Assembly: GCA_902520195.1 (NCBI GenBank)
Contig: CABYND010000001.1
Location: forward strand, 1 to 64,000
Direction: 5' to 3'
Length of the DNA stretch: 64,000 bases
Source: Halieaceae bacterium
GTDB lineage: Bacteria; Pseudomonadota; Gammaproteobacteria; Pseudomonadales; Halieaceae
Part shown: positions 56,934 through 64,000 of the stretch, in pieces
How positions within the stretch are numbered: the stretch's first letter is position 1
Layout: every line of letters starts with the position of its first letter
Notes under the pieces: model-generated
What the model saw: the letters and a program-made list of their open reading frames with translations, nothing else
Told to the model about the DNA's origin: nothing
The model's database searches: none
Program-made: the position numbers and the translations under genes

Positions 56934-57781
56934 TGTCACCGGAGTGTTTGAGCACCGTTCGCTGCTTCGGCGGCGAACAGCACCGCTTTCAGCACACGTC
57001 GCGGGTACTCAATTGCGACATGATCTATGCCGTCTACTTACCTCCGCAGGCAGCGGAAGGGCCAATCCCAGTGGTCTACTACCTGTCTGGATTGACCTGC
57101 ACTGATGAAAACTTCATGACCAAAGCGGGTGCACAGCAGTATGCCGCTGCGCTGGGGGTGGCCGTTGTGGCCCCCGATACCAGCCCACGGGGCGAAGGGG
57201 TGGCGGATGACCCCGAGGGCAGTTACGATATGGGGCTGGGCGCTGGCTTTTACCTTAACGCCACCGAGGCCCCTTGGTCAGCCCACTATCACATGTATGA
57301 CTACGTGGTGACAGAGTTGCCGCAGGTGGTAGCGCAGGCCTGCCCGCAGGTGGACACATCGCGTGCCGCCATTATGGGGCACTCGATGGGCGGACACGGC
57401 GCTCTGACAATCGGGCTCAAGAACCCTGACCGCTACGCGTCGTTTTCCGCCTTCTCACCCATCGTGGCGCCGACCCAGTGTCCATGGGGACAGAAAGCGT
57501 TCTCCCAGTATCTGGGCGCGGACGAATCAGCCTGGGCGAACTACGACACCTGCGTGTTGCTGGGTCAGGGGACCGAGCACCGACCTATACTGATCGATCA
57601 GGGCACAGCGGATAACTTCCTCGGAGAACAGCTCAAGACGCACCTGATTGAGGAAGCCAGTAGCGCCGCCAACTACCCGATTGAGGTGCGCATGCAGGAA
57701 GGCTACGACCACAGCTATTACTTCATTGCTTCATTTGTGGAAGATCATCTGCGCTTCCACGCGCGTCACCTGGCGAGCTGA
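56933..57781 (+). CDS. fghA: S-formylglutathione hydrolase
   Basis: Esterase D-type hydrolase releasing formate and glutathione from S-formylglutathione, 282 residues. Family features: PVVYYLSGLTCTDENFMTKAGAQ, GAGFYLNATEAPW, the nucleophile IMGHSMGGHGALTIGLKNP, IDQGTADNFL (Asp) and GYDHSYYFIASFVEDHL (His). It overlaps frmA by one base (TGATG). Supplies the second step of glutathione-dependent formaldehyde oxidation, which a demethylating organism would need. Confidence 0.97.
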
Positions 57782-57919
57782 GATCGCGGCGGGCCTTTTA
57801 TCAGAAGCGCACTGGTATCAAAAGCGCGCTCTTATCGAATTGATTATGGAAAGCGCGCCGTGAGCGTGACCAGAAATATCCTGCCTCACTGCAAGCCGGT
57901 CAAGTCCTGCCGAGATGCG

Positions 57920-58819
57920 TTACGCGGCCTGAGTCTCCTCTGGAGCACTGGTATCCCACGCGCCCGGCCATTTCTCCTCAAGCACAGAGAGGTGCTTGAA
58001 CAACGCGCGGATCCGTGCTGACTGTCGCAGGTCCTTGTGATGCAGCAACCAGGTGTGCCCCCAGTGAGCTGAGGGAACACCGGGCAACAGGATGAGGTCC
58101 GGATGCTGTTTGGCAAGAAAACAGGGCAACGCTGCGACACCCAGTTTATTCCTCACCGCCACGGTGCGGGGTGTAATGCCGTCGATCAAATGCCGGCTTT
58201 TCAGACCCAGTGAATCGGAATCAGGCAGATCCCCCAGTGATAGGGCACGGCCCGAGGCGCGAATACAGGTCAACTCGCGTTGGCCGCGTGACGCCTCGCT
58301 CAGCAATTCTTTGTGGACGTAGTAGCCCAGGGAAATCCGACCCAGTTTGATGCCGACAATATCCTTCGGAGGGCGTTTGTGTTTTGGGATACCCCGAACC
58401 GCGATGTCGGCCTCCCGTCGCGCCAGATCCACCGGGTGGTCGCTGACGGTGATATCCAACTCAATGCGGGGGTACTGAATCGCAAACTCCGCCACGGCCT
58501 CGGAAATATGTGTAAGTGGCACAGCAGGCAAGGAAAGCTTGATACGCCCGCTAAGTTCGGAGTCCTTGCCGGACACCTGTCGCTCGGCCTCGGCGAGCAT
58601 CTCCTCGACCTCGCGCGCGGCGGGTAGCAATTGGTCAGCGAGAGAAGTGGCCCTGAAGCCATCGGGGGTGCGGTCAAACAGGCGCCCACCCACCTTCTCC
58701 TCCAGCGACTCAAGGCGACGCATCACGGTGGTGTTACTAACGCCGAGTGTAGCGGCAGCTTTGCGAGTAGAGCCTTCGCGGGAAAGGGCCAGCAGCACCT
58801 TCAGATCATCCCAGTTCAT
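57920..58819 (-). CDS. LysR family transcriptional regulator
   Basis: A 299-residue LysR-type regulator. N-terminal winged helix: WDDLKVLLALSREGSTRKAAATLGVSNTTVMRRLESLEEKVGGRLFDR (pieces LKVLLALSREGSTRKAA and GVSNTTVMRRLESLEE), then a periplasmic-binding-like effector domain (SGRIKLSLPAVPLTHI). Convergent with fghA, 138 bases apart, so it is not obviously its regulator. Its target is not evident from neighbours. Confidence 0.92.
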   Translation of the reverse strand: MNWDDLKVLLALSREGSTRKAAATLGVSNTTVMRRLESLEEKVGGRLFDRTPDGFRATSLADQLLPAAREVEEMLAEAERQVSGKDSELSGRIKLSLPAVPLTHISEAVAEFAIQYPRIELDITVSDHPVDLARREADIAVRGIPKHKRPPKDIVGIKLGRISLGYYVHKELLSEASRGQRELTCIRASGRALSLGDLPDSDSLGLKSRHLIDGITPRTVAVRNKLGVAALPCFLAKQHPDLILLPGVPSAHWGHTWLLHHKDLRQSARIRALFKHLSVLEEKWPGAWDTSAPEETQAA

Positions 58820-58862
58820 TGGGTTATTCCCCCCCGTTGAGGGGCGCTGCTGGCCTTTTCAA

Positions 58863-59171
58863 TTACGAGACCAGGATGTCCCCATTTTTGTCTTTGAGCA
58901 CCACAGGATCGTCGGACTCGTTATCACTCGAGCACCGCAGCGTCATAGGAGAATCGCCCTTGGGCGTTACCTTCAGCTTGAGTGTCTCGACGCCACGATA
59001 CGACTTGGTGCCATACATTCTGACCCGCGTGCCCTCGCCATACATTGCCTTTAGCTCGGACTTGCAGATCGCTAATTGTTCGGCGGTGTCCGCCGAAACC
59101 TCGACAGAAAACGCCACCAGAGACGCGGCCATCGCCGTCGCCCCACGCTTGAATAGACCAACCATTTTCAT
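58863..59171 (-). CDS. Small secreted protein of unknown function
   Basis: A 102-residue protein with a signal peptide (residues 1-27, ending EVSADT). The mature part of about 75 residues has two Cys (LAICKSE and TLRCSSD) that could form one disulfide, and short beta-like stretches VRMYGTKSYRGVETLKLKV. I do not recognise the family. GGAGG lies 6 bases before the ATG, so the start is secure. It is upstream of the LysR gene in the same direction, 43 bases away. Confidence 0.7.
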   Translation of the reverse strand: MKMVGLFKRGATAMAASLVAFSVEVSADTAEQLAICKSELKAMYGEGTRVRMYGTKSYRGVETLKLKVTPKGDSPMTLRCSSDNESDDPVVLKDKNGDILVS

Positions 59172-59366
59172 AACGGACCTCCATATTGGGTGGGAAGCAA
59201 AGTGCTTCTACGTCAATATACGGAGATCTATTACGCAACGATTGTAACATTAATAATCTCAAAACGTATCGTTTCTGCAACAGCTAGTTTGCACGGCCAG
59301 CCCGTGAGCTGTTGAGCTATCGCGCCAAATCAAGGACGATCCAGCCTCAGTCTTCTTGAGGTTCCA

Positions 59367-60536
59367 ATGCACCGTTTTTTCGATCTGATACCAAGTCACC
59401 TACTCACGCTCTCGCTACTGGCTTTGGTTTCAGCCTGTGGCGGCGGCGGGGGTTCCGGCAGTGCGCCCAAGCCACCCGGTCAGAATGACGGCACAGCACC
59501 ACCGCCGCCAGTCACACCGGACTTCAGCGAGGTCGACGCCGCGTTTCAATCATTTATCGACGAAAGCCTGGTCTTTGATGGCATCAGTTATGTGGTCGTA
59601 GACGCCGGGGGCACGCTCCATACCGGCGCCTTTGGCGACCACAGCGAGGATACGGTGGTGATGCTTGCCTCGACGAGCAAGGTGCCCGCCGTAATGACCC
59701 TGATGGCGCTCGAGGAAGATCCCGCCTCAGACTTCAGCATGAGCCAGCCGATCGGCGAGGTGCTGCCCTTTGACGGGGTATATGCCGATCGCACGCCGGA
59801 GCAGTTGGTGAGCAACACCTCGGGTATTCCCGGCTTGCGACAGCTAGGACTGTATGGGCCGCATCTCTGTCAGTTCAGCTTTGCGGAATCCATCGAGTTC
59901 GAGGCCTGCGGTGAAGCACTGCTGGGCGTGCCGCTGCCCGATAGCCACGATGCGGGTTCGATTTTCGATTACGGCGGCAGCCAGTGGCAGCTGGCCGGGG
60001 TGACGGCGGCTGTGTCGGCAAACGCGACGTGGAACCAGCTGGTGGACCAATACTTGGCAACACCCTGCGAGCTCGAGGTATTCACCTTTGGCAACATGTG
60101 GGAAAACCTGTTGCTGTGGGACGGCACCCCAAGCAGCTTAAGAGGACAGTCCAACCCAAATATTGAAGGCGGGGCCATTACCAACCTCGCTGACTACGCC
60201 AAACTGCTGCAAGTGCACCTGAACGGGGGTTACTGCGGAGAAACCCAGATCCTCAGTGAAGCTGCGCTGGCGGAGATGCGGGTAGATCGAGGCGGTGTGG
60301 TGGCGGAAGATCCGGTTCCTTATGGTATGGGTTGGTGGATCGATACCAACAACCCGGGAGTCTATTATGATCCCGGCGCCTTTGGCTCTGTGAGCTTTTT
60401 GGATATTGAACGAGGCTTCGGCGGCTTCGTCGCGATCGATGACTACACGCGAGTCGATGCCGACACGCCGGCCAGATTGGTCCGCAGGGACATCATCCCG
60501 CTCCTGCAATCTGCCTTTGATGCGGTGACAGAGTAA
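59367..60536 (+). CDS. Beta-lactamase-family serine hydrolase lipoprotein
   Basis: A 389-residue lipoprotein (lipobox VSAC followed by a Gly/Ser/Pro linker) of the serine beta-lactamase/class C esterase fold. The nucleophile motif SxxK is STSK in LASTSKVPAVMTLM. The second motif, YxN in beta-lactamases, is FDYGGSQWQLAG, so Asn is replaced. GMGWWIDTNNPGVYYDPGAFG lies in the third-motif region. Such proteins are esterases or peptidases at the cell envelope. It stands alone between an unknown small protein and dtd. Not expected to be a beta-lactamase. Confidence 0.85.
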   Translation: MHRFFDLIPSHLLTLSLLALVSACGGGGGSGSAPKPPGQNDGTAPPPPVTPDFSEVDAAFQSFIDESLVFDGISYVVVDAGGTLHTGAFGDHSEDTVVMLASTSKVPAVMTLMALEEDPASDFSMSQPIGEVLPFDGVYADRTPEQLVSNTSGIPGLRQLGLYGPHLCQFSFAESIEFEACGEALLGVPLPDSHDAGSIFDYGGSQWQLAGVTAAVSANATWNQLVDQYLATPCELEVFTFGNMWENLLLWDGTPSSLRGQSNPNIEGGAITNLADYAKLLQVHLNGGYCGETQILSEAALAEMRVDRGGVVAEDPVPYGMGWWIDTNNPGVYYDPGAFGSVSFLDIERGFGGFVAIDDYTRVDADTPARLVRRDIIPLLQSAFDAVTE

Positions 60537-60886
60537 TCCTCGAGGCCAGCGGCTGATCTGCCCGTAAGTGGATGTATCGGTGCAGATCACGGCGCTGTAG
60601 CATCGGCATCTCAACTAATTGATGAGCGCCAAAACCCTGAGTTTGCAGGCGCATCGAAGTACAAAAGATCATAACGAGAAAGCACGCACCATGAATGCAC
60701 CTCTGCAAGATGTCAGCGCCCTCCCCATAGACGCGATCGATGTTAGCGACGCCACACCTGCTTAGCAGCGTGATAAGCCGACGGAAAAATGGCCCATTGC
60801 AATTACTGATCGGATAAATCTGGATGTGCGTTAAGGCGTTAGTTTTGAACAGGCTGTCGCTCAGCAGACGAGGCCGGTCCTGACGG
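60537..60886. other. 350-base gap with a possible gene remnant
   Basis: No gene of normal length. A short frame at 60691-60765 encodes MNAPLQDVSALPIDAIDVSD then a stop, and after the stop the same frame stays open to 60834. The peptide resembles the start of some larger enzyme (the IDAIDVSD style is seen at cytochrome P450 N-termini), but the rest is missing. Otherwise nothing recognisable. Confidence 0.3.
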
Positions 60887-61324
60887 TCAGACGTCGAGCA
60901 GAAACGTCACCGGACCATCGTTCACTAGCGCCACCTGCATGTCGGCGCCAAAGCAGCCCGTCTCGACCCGAATATCACCCTTGCGCAGGGCCTCCGCCAG
61001 GGCATCACACAGTCTGGATGCTTGCTCGGGTGGTGCGGCGGTCGAAAACCCTGGCCGGTTGCCGCTCGTGGTATCGGCGGCCAGGGTAAATTGCGACACC
61101 AGCAGGATGGCGCCTCCAGCCTGGGCGACGTTCATATTCATTTTGCCTTCGGCATCGATAAACACCCGGTAGCGCAGCAGGCGCTCCGCCATGCGGGTGA
61201 CCGTCTGCTCGGTGTCCTCGGGCTCAACGCCCACCAGCACCAGAAGCCCGCGATCTATCTCGCCCACGGCCTCGCCCGCCACGGTGACCGATGCCTGAGT
61301 AACACGTTGCAGTAAACATTTCAT
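60887..61324 (-). CDS. dtd: D-aminoacyl-tRNA deacylase
   Basis: Hydrolyses D-aminoacyl-tRNAs in translation quality control, 145 residues, the standard length. [18 protein letters not shown] start, [18 protein letters not shown], the catalytic [23 protein letters not shown] (SQFTL) and the C-terminal cross-subunit [11 protein letters not shown] motif (Gly-cisPro) are all present. ATG at 61324 is chosen; upstream frame to 61396 overlaps the phosphatase gene. Last of a leftward HIT / LMW-phosphatase / dtd run. Confidence 0.97.
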   Translation of the reverse strand: MKCLLQRVTQASVTVAGEAVGEIDRGLLVLVGVEPEDTEQTVTRMAERLLRYRVFIDAEGKMNMNVAQAGGAILLVSQFTLAADTTSGNRPGFSTAAPPEQASRLCDALAEALRKGDIRVETGCFGADMQVALVNDGPVTFLLDV

Positions 61325-61373
61325 GAGATGAGCTCTGGCACTGTTTGATGGGGTTACTGATCGAGTGGGTGCG

Positions 61374-61862
61374 TTAAGAGCGCTCCGCCAAACCATGGCT
61401 TGAGGCGATGTGCGCCAACAACCCCTGCGACGCCGCGGTCAGCATGTCGAACACCCGAATAAACCCCTCGTCGCCGCCATAGTAAGGGTCCGGCACTTCG
61501 TCGCCCCAACCCTCCGCCCAATCGAGCATCAGGCTCAGTCGGTCCTGCGCCTTAGGGGGGCAGGACGCCTCGAGCAAAGCGAGGTTGTCTCGGTCCATCG
61601 CGACGACGTAATCAAACTGCTCAAAATCTGGCTCGCAAACCTGCCGCGCGCGCAGGTCTGTCATATCGATATCTCGCTCGAGCGCCGTCGCAGTGGCCCT
61701 CGCATCGGGCGGGCTGCCGATATGGTAGGCGTGGGTGCCCGCCGAATCTGTCGTGATCTCGTCGTCTAAACGCGCCGCAGTGACTGCCCCGCGGAACAGT
61801 GCTTGGGCGGTTGGAGACCGACAGATGTTCCCCATACAGACAAACAAGACACGAACACTCAT
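61374..61862 (-). CDS. Low-molecular-weight protein-tyrosine phosphatase
   Basis: Cysteine phosphatase of 162 residues. The P-loop C-x5-R is [13 protein letters not shown] near the N-terminus and the general-acid Asp is in [14 protein letters not shown] (DPYY). Removes phosphate from phosphotyrosine proteins or acts on small substrates. No capsule or tyrosine-kinase gene is adjacent, so the housekeeping type is likely. It starts 2 bases after the HIT gene's stop, indicating an operon. Confidence 0.95.
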   Translation of the reverse strand: MSVRVLFVCMGNICRSPTAQALFRGAVTAARLDDEITTDSAGTHAYHIGSPPDARATATALERDIDMTDLRARQVCEPDFEQFDYVVAMDRDNLALLEASCPPKAQDRLSLMLDWAEGWGDEVPDPYYGGDEGFIRVFDMLTAASQGLLAHIASSHGLAERS

Positions 61863-61864
61863 TC

Positions 61865-62302
61865 TTAGGTTGCGGCGGTCAGGCTTAGTGGCTGCTGGAG
61901 CAGACTGCGCAGTTCGCCTTTGAGCACCTCAAGGGCGGGATCGCTATAAAGGACTGCGCTGCCCACGCCCCAGACCGGACCGGGCCAGGCATCATCAGCG
62001 TGAAATCGCGCGATGTGGTGCACATGCAACTGCGCCACCTGATTACCAAGCGCAGCAATGTTGAGTTTGTCGGAGGCAAAGTGTGCTTTCATCGCCGCGC
62101 CCAGCCGCATCGATTCCTGCCACAGCTGCGCCTGATCAGCCTCGCTGAGCTGAAAAGGTTCGGTGACGTCGCTGCGCCGGGGTACCAGAATCAGCCAGGG
62201 GTAGCGGGCGTCGTTCATCAGCAACACCTGACTGAGTGGCGTCTCCCCCACTAAAAAGGTATCGGCCGCCAACCGCGGGTCGAGCTGGAATGGGTCAGAC
62301 AC
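61865..62302 (-). CDS. HIT family protein
   Basis: Histidine-triad nucleotide hydrolase-like protein, 145 residues. The triad region is AALGNQVAQLHVHHIARFHAD, and PWLILVPRRSDVTEPFQLSEADQAQLW (pieces YPWLILVPRRSDV and FQLSEADQAQLW) belongs to a conserved proteobacterial HIT subgroup. The third triad position follows the H-V-H-H-I pattern of that subgroup. Probably acts on nucleoside phosphoramidates or dinucleotides. First of the HIT / phosphatase / dtd run. Confidence 0.93.
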   Translation of the reverse strand: MSDPFQLDPRLAADTFLVGETPLSQVLLMNDARYPWLILVPRRSDVTEPFQLSEADQAQLWQESMRLGAAMKAHFASDKLNIAALGNQVAQLHVHHIARFHADDAWPGPVWGVGSAVLYSDPALEVLKGELRSLLQQPLSLTAAT

Positions 62303-62338
62303 TCGCAGGCACCAAAGCGCGCCGGAGTGGCACAGTCC

Positions 62339-63700
62339 TCATGGGCTGTCCCCTTGCAAGGGAGGCGCCGCTACCCGGCCGCGCGAAATCCAGCGGCTGG
62401 CCACCGCCGAGAAGCGCGCAAGCTGCAGGATCACCGCGGCATCAAGCTCCGCGATGGCGGGCTCGCCCTGCTCATCGGCAACCCGCTGCACGATAGATCG
62501 CTCAAAGCCTGAACCCGTCCACTCAAAGTCGGGGTCGCTGACAAAGCGAGATGGCACATTGCGCTCGATGGCCGCGTCGAACTCGGCCGCCGCCTCGACT
62601 GAATCAGCCGTCAATGCCATGACAAAGGACTCGTATTCGACGGCGGTTGCATCCGGGTTATCGGATATTGCTTTCAACAGCGGCGCTGACCACTGCCGGG
62701 CTTCTAATGCGCGGGTCAGCCGCTGGTATTGGTAAGACTCGATCACGCCGTGTCGGTTGGAGACCAATTGCACCAGCTCTCCTGTTTTGCCCTGCACCAC
62801 CGACCACAATGCGTCGACGGTATCGACGCCGGGTAGCGGGATCGCATGATAGGGCTGGGTGAGATCACCAACGTAGTGCAGACCCCAGCCGAGAAAGCGC
62901 CAGCCCCAATAGTCGTGTCCAGTGCTAAACGCAAGCTCGGCCAACTCACCGAACAATGCGATGCGCCACAGGGGGTAAGTCCGCAGCAGCGAGGGCTGTG
63001 CCGTCCGTGTCAGCCAGTCCAGATGGTAAAACCCCATGTGAAAGGGGGCTTGAGAGCTGTACTCAAGGTTGGGGTTCCCAAAGGGTTGGATACCAAAGCC
63101 GTAGCGCTGACCGAAGTCGGTGCCGTTATCCGCAAAGAGCCCGATGTCCATCCCGAAGTCAGGCTCGTCGTTGGCACTGGCAATCACCTCCGCGATCGAT
63201 ACGGGTTCGCCCGGTGCCAACGCCCAGTAACGCGCCGCCAGCTGCGAGGTACCCCCTCCCAAAAAACTCAGCTCGTACCAGGCCAGCGGCGGCTGCTCCG
63301 GCTGGGCACGCTCGGGGGAAAGATCCACGTAAAGGCGATACGGCAGCATCGGGTTGACCCTGATCGCCGCAAAAAAGCGCTCAGTAGTGGGCGCGTGATC
63401 CGTCCCCCAGCGCAATTCTTCCGGGGTCGGCGGGTAGTGCTCGATGGTGGCGACAGACCACGACTCGACCGCTTCTAAGGTCTCGGTGATACCCGTTTGC
63501 TGAGCGGCCAAAAAGGCGCCGAGCGGCTCGGCCGCTACGGTCTGGTGAATCAGCTCAGGCTGACTCCTGAGCAAGGGCCAGACGAAACTCGCGTGGTCGG
63601 ACCAGGCCCGGACGGGCGACACCAGCGCGACGGCCAGCAACGCCGCGGCCATCGCCTGATTCATGGCGGTGCGCACCAGTGGAATGAGCATCCTGTTCAT
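62339..63700 (-). CDS. Zinc phospholipase C / S1-P1 nuclease-fold exported protein
   Basis: A 453-residue exported protein. The signal peptide ends VSPVRA and would leave Trp as residue 1 of the mature protein (WSDH), as in Bacillus phospholipase C and P1 nuclease, where the N-terminal Trp binds zinc. HYVGDLTQPYHA keeps the His-x3-Asp-x5-His zinc spacing of that fold, and NRHGVIESY supplies His-x3-Glu. The protein is longer than the 250-300-residue enzymes and the overall similarity is otherwise low, so this is a pattern-based call. Start at 63700 or an ATG at 63661 (MNQAMAAALL), which gives a more compact signal. Would cleave phosphodiesters of lipid or nucleic acid. Confidence 0.65.
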   Translation of the reverse strand: MNRMLIPLVRTAMNQAMAAALLAVALVSPVRAWSDHASFVWPLLRSQPELIHQTVAAEPLGAFLAAQQTGITETLEAVESWSVATIEHYPPTPEELRWGTDHAPTTERFFAAIRVNPMLPYRLYVDLSPERAQPEQPPLAWYELSFLGGGTSQLAARYWALAPGEPVSIAEVIASANDEPDFGMDIGLFADNGTDFGQRYGFGIQPFGNPNLEYSSQAPFHMGFYHLDWLTRTAQPSLLRTYPLWRIALFGELAELAFSTGHDYWGWRFLGWGLHYVGDLTQPYHAIPLPGVDTVDALWSVVQGKTGELVQLVSNRHGVIESYQYQRLTRALEARQWSAPLLKAISDNPDATAVEYESFVMALTADSVEAAAEFDAAIERNVPSRFVSDPDFEWTGSGFERSIVQRVADEQGEPAIAELDAAVILQLARFSAVASRWISRGRVAAPPLQGDSP

Positions 63701-63746
63701 GGGAACAGGCTGACACGGTTAGCGTGAGCGTTTCAAGCGGTGGATG

Positions 63747-64000
63747 TCAGGCGTTGGTTATCCAAAGCGTTTGGTAGGGAGCCAGGGTCCACTCGGGTAA
63801 TCCCTCCTCGACGGGCGCCCCGGAGATGAGCTCCCGCCAACGGTGATTGACCACGAGGTTCAGGCGGCTCAACGGCAGGATCTGCTCTTCATGGGTGAGA
63901 TTGTGCACGCAGAAAAGGCTCTGGCACCGATCGAGTGACTGTCGCCAGAACCCGAATAGTTCATCACCCAAGTGCAGGGTGAATTGGGTCGCGTTGGGAT
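63747..64000 (-). CDS. GH13 sucrose/glucosylglycerate phosphorylase-like protein, C-terminal part
   Basis: The open frame runs off the right edge, so the start is outside the window. The visible 84 residues are a GH13 C-terminal beta domain: GFWRQSLDRCQSLFCVHNLT, SRLNLVVNHRWRELISG and LAPYQTLWITN. The RQS-x-F-x-HNL-T and APYQT-WI patterns fit the GH13_18 group (sucrose, glucosylglycerate and related phosphorylases) found in marine bacteria with glucosylglycerate as osmolyte. The catalytic domain is not seen, so substrate is undetermined. Confidence 0.75.
   Translation of the reverse strand, partial: PNATQFTLHLGDELFGFWRQSLDRCQSLFCVHNLTHEEQILPLSRLNLVVNHRWRELISGAPVEEGLPEWTLAPYQTLWITNA

Overview
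The window is a GC-rich, densely packed bacterial chromosome segment of about 60 protein genes, with no RNA gene, insertion sequence, phage gene or CRISPR array that I can see. The gene content points to a marine gammaproteobacterium, probably an OM60/NOR5 (Halieaceae)-type organism. It has TonB-dependent receptors, a DUF3604 lipoprotein, BCCT and SSS transporters, a DmdA-like aminomethyltransferase and a BciA-type 8-vinyl reductase. BciA suggests a bacteriochlorophyll-making (aerobic anoxygenic phototroph) lineage. The taxonomic call is inference from gene families, not from a marker gene.

Layout. 1-6.4 kb: the end of an M20 peptidase, then a leftward SDR / quinone oxidoreductase / double-hydrolase operon and a BCCT carrier. 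6.5-13.7 kb: a TonB receptor, then a leftward SSS symporter / Gfo-Idh-MocA / aldo-keto reductase / TauD-like dioxygenase run. 13.8-18.5 kb: a TetR repressor with its own palindromic operator, followed by an RND adaptor and pump. 18.7-30.5 kb: mixed metabolic genes (homocysteine methyltransferase family, MFS, DmdA-like, PsiE, phosphopantetheinyl transferase, bciA, DUF2805, DUF4149, LysE, carotenoid oxygenase, two overlapping thiolases). 30.5-52.5 kb: a catabolic region (see below). 52.6-64 kb: a His-rich small protein, tdk, acetoacetyl-CoA synthetase, frmA-fghA glutathione-dependent formaldehyde oxidation, LysR, a serine hydrolase, dtd / LMW-phosphatase / HIT, a zinc phospholipase C/P1-nuclease-like protein, and the end of a GH13 glucoside phosphorylase-like gene.

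The most interesting signal is a 23-bp palindrome, TATTGGCA-N7-TGCCAATA. It occurs perfectly three times and once in degenerate form, always at gene starts: before a GST/nitronate monooxygenase/GST/acyl-CoA dehydrogenase operon (37340), between a divergent TonB receptor and metallo-beta-lactamase-fold hydrolase (46026), before a sulfatase (48916), and before a TetR-family regulator (50972). At two sites a good sigma70-like promoter overlaps the palindrome. I infer a TetR-controlled regulon for uptake and breakdown of an organic, possibly sulfated, compound. A Baeyer-Villiger monooxygenase, a DUF1295 reductase, a DUF2855 protein, a tandem DsbA/HCCA-isomerase protein and a GPH transporter lie in the same region.

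Other oddities: an in-frame amber codon in the second GST-like gene; a likely AUU start for the GPH transporter; a thiolase whose second catalytic Cys is Ser; a fusion of two complete alpha/beta hydrolases; and a 53-codon frame that joins the aldo-keto reductase to the TauD-like gene.
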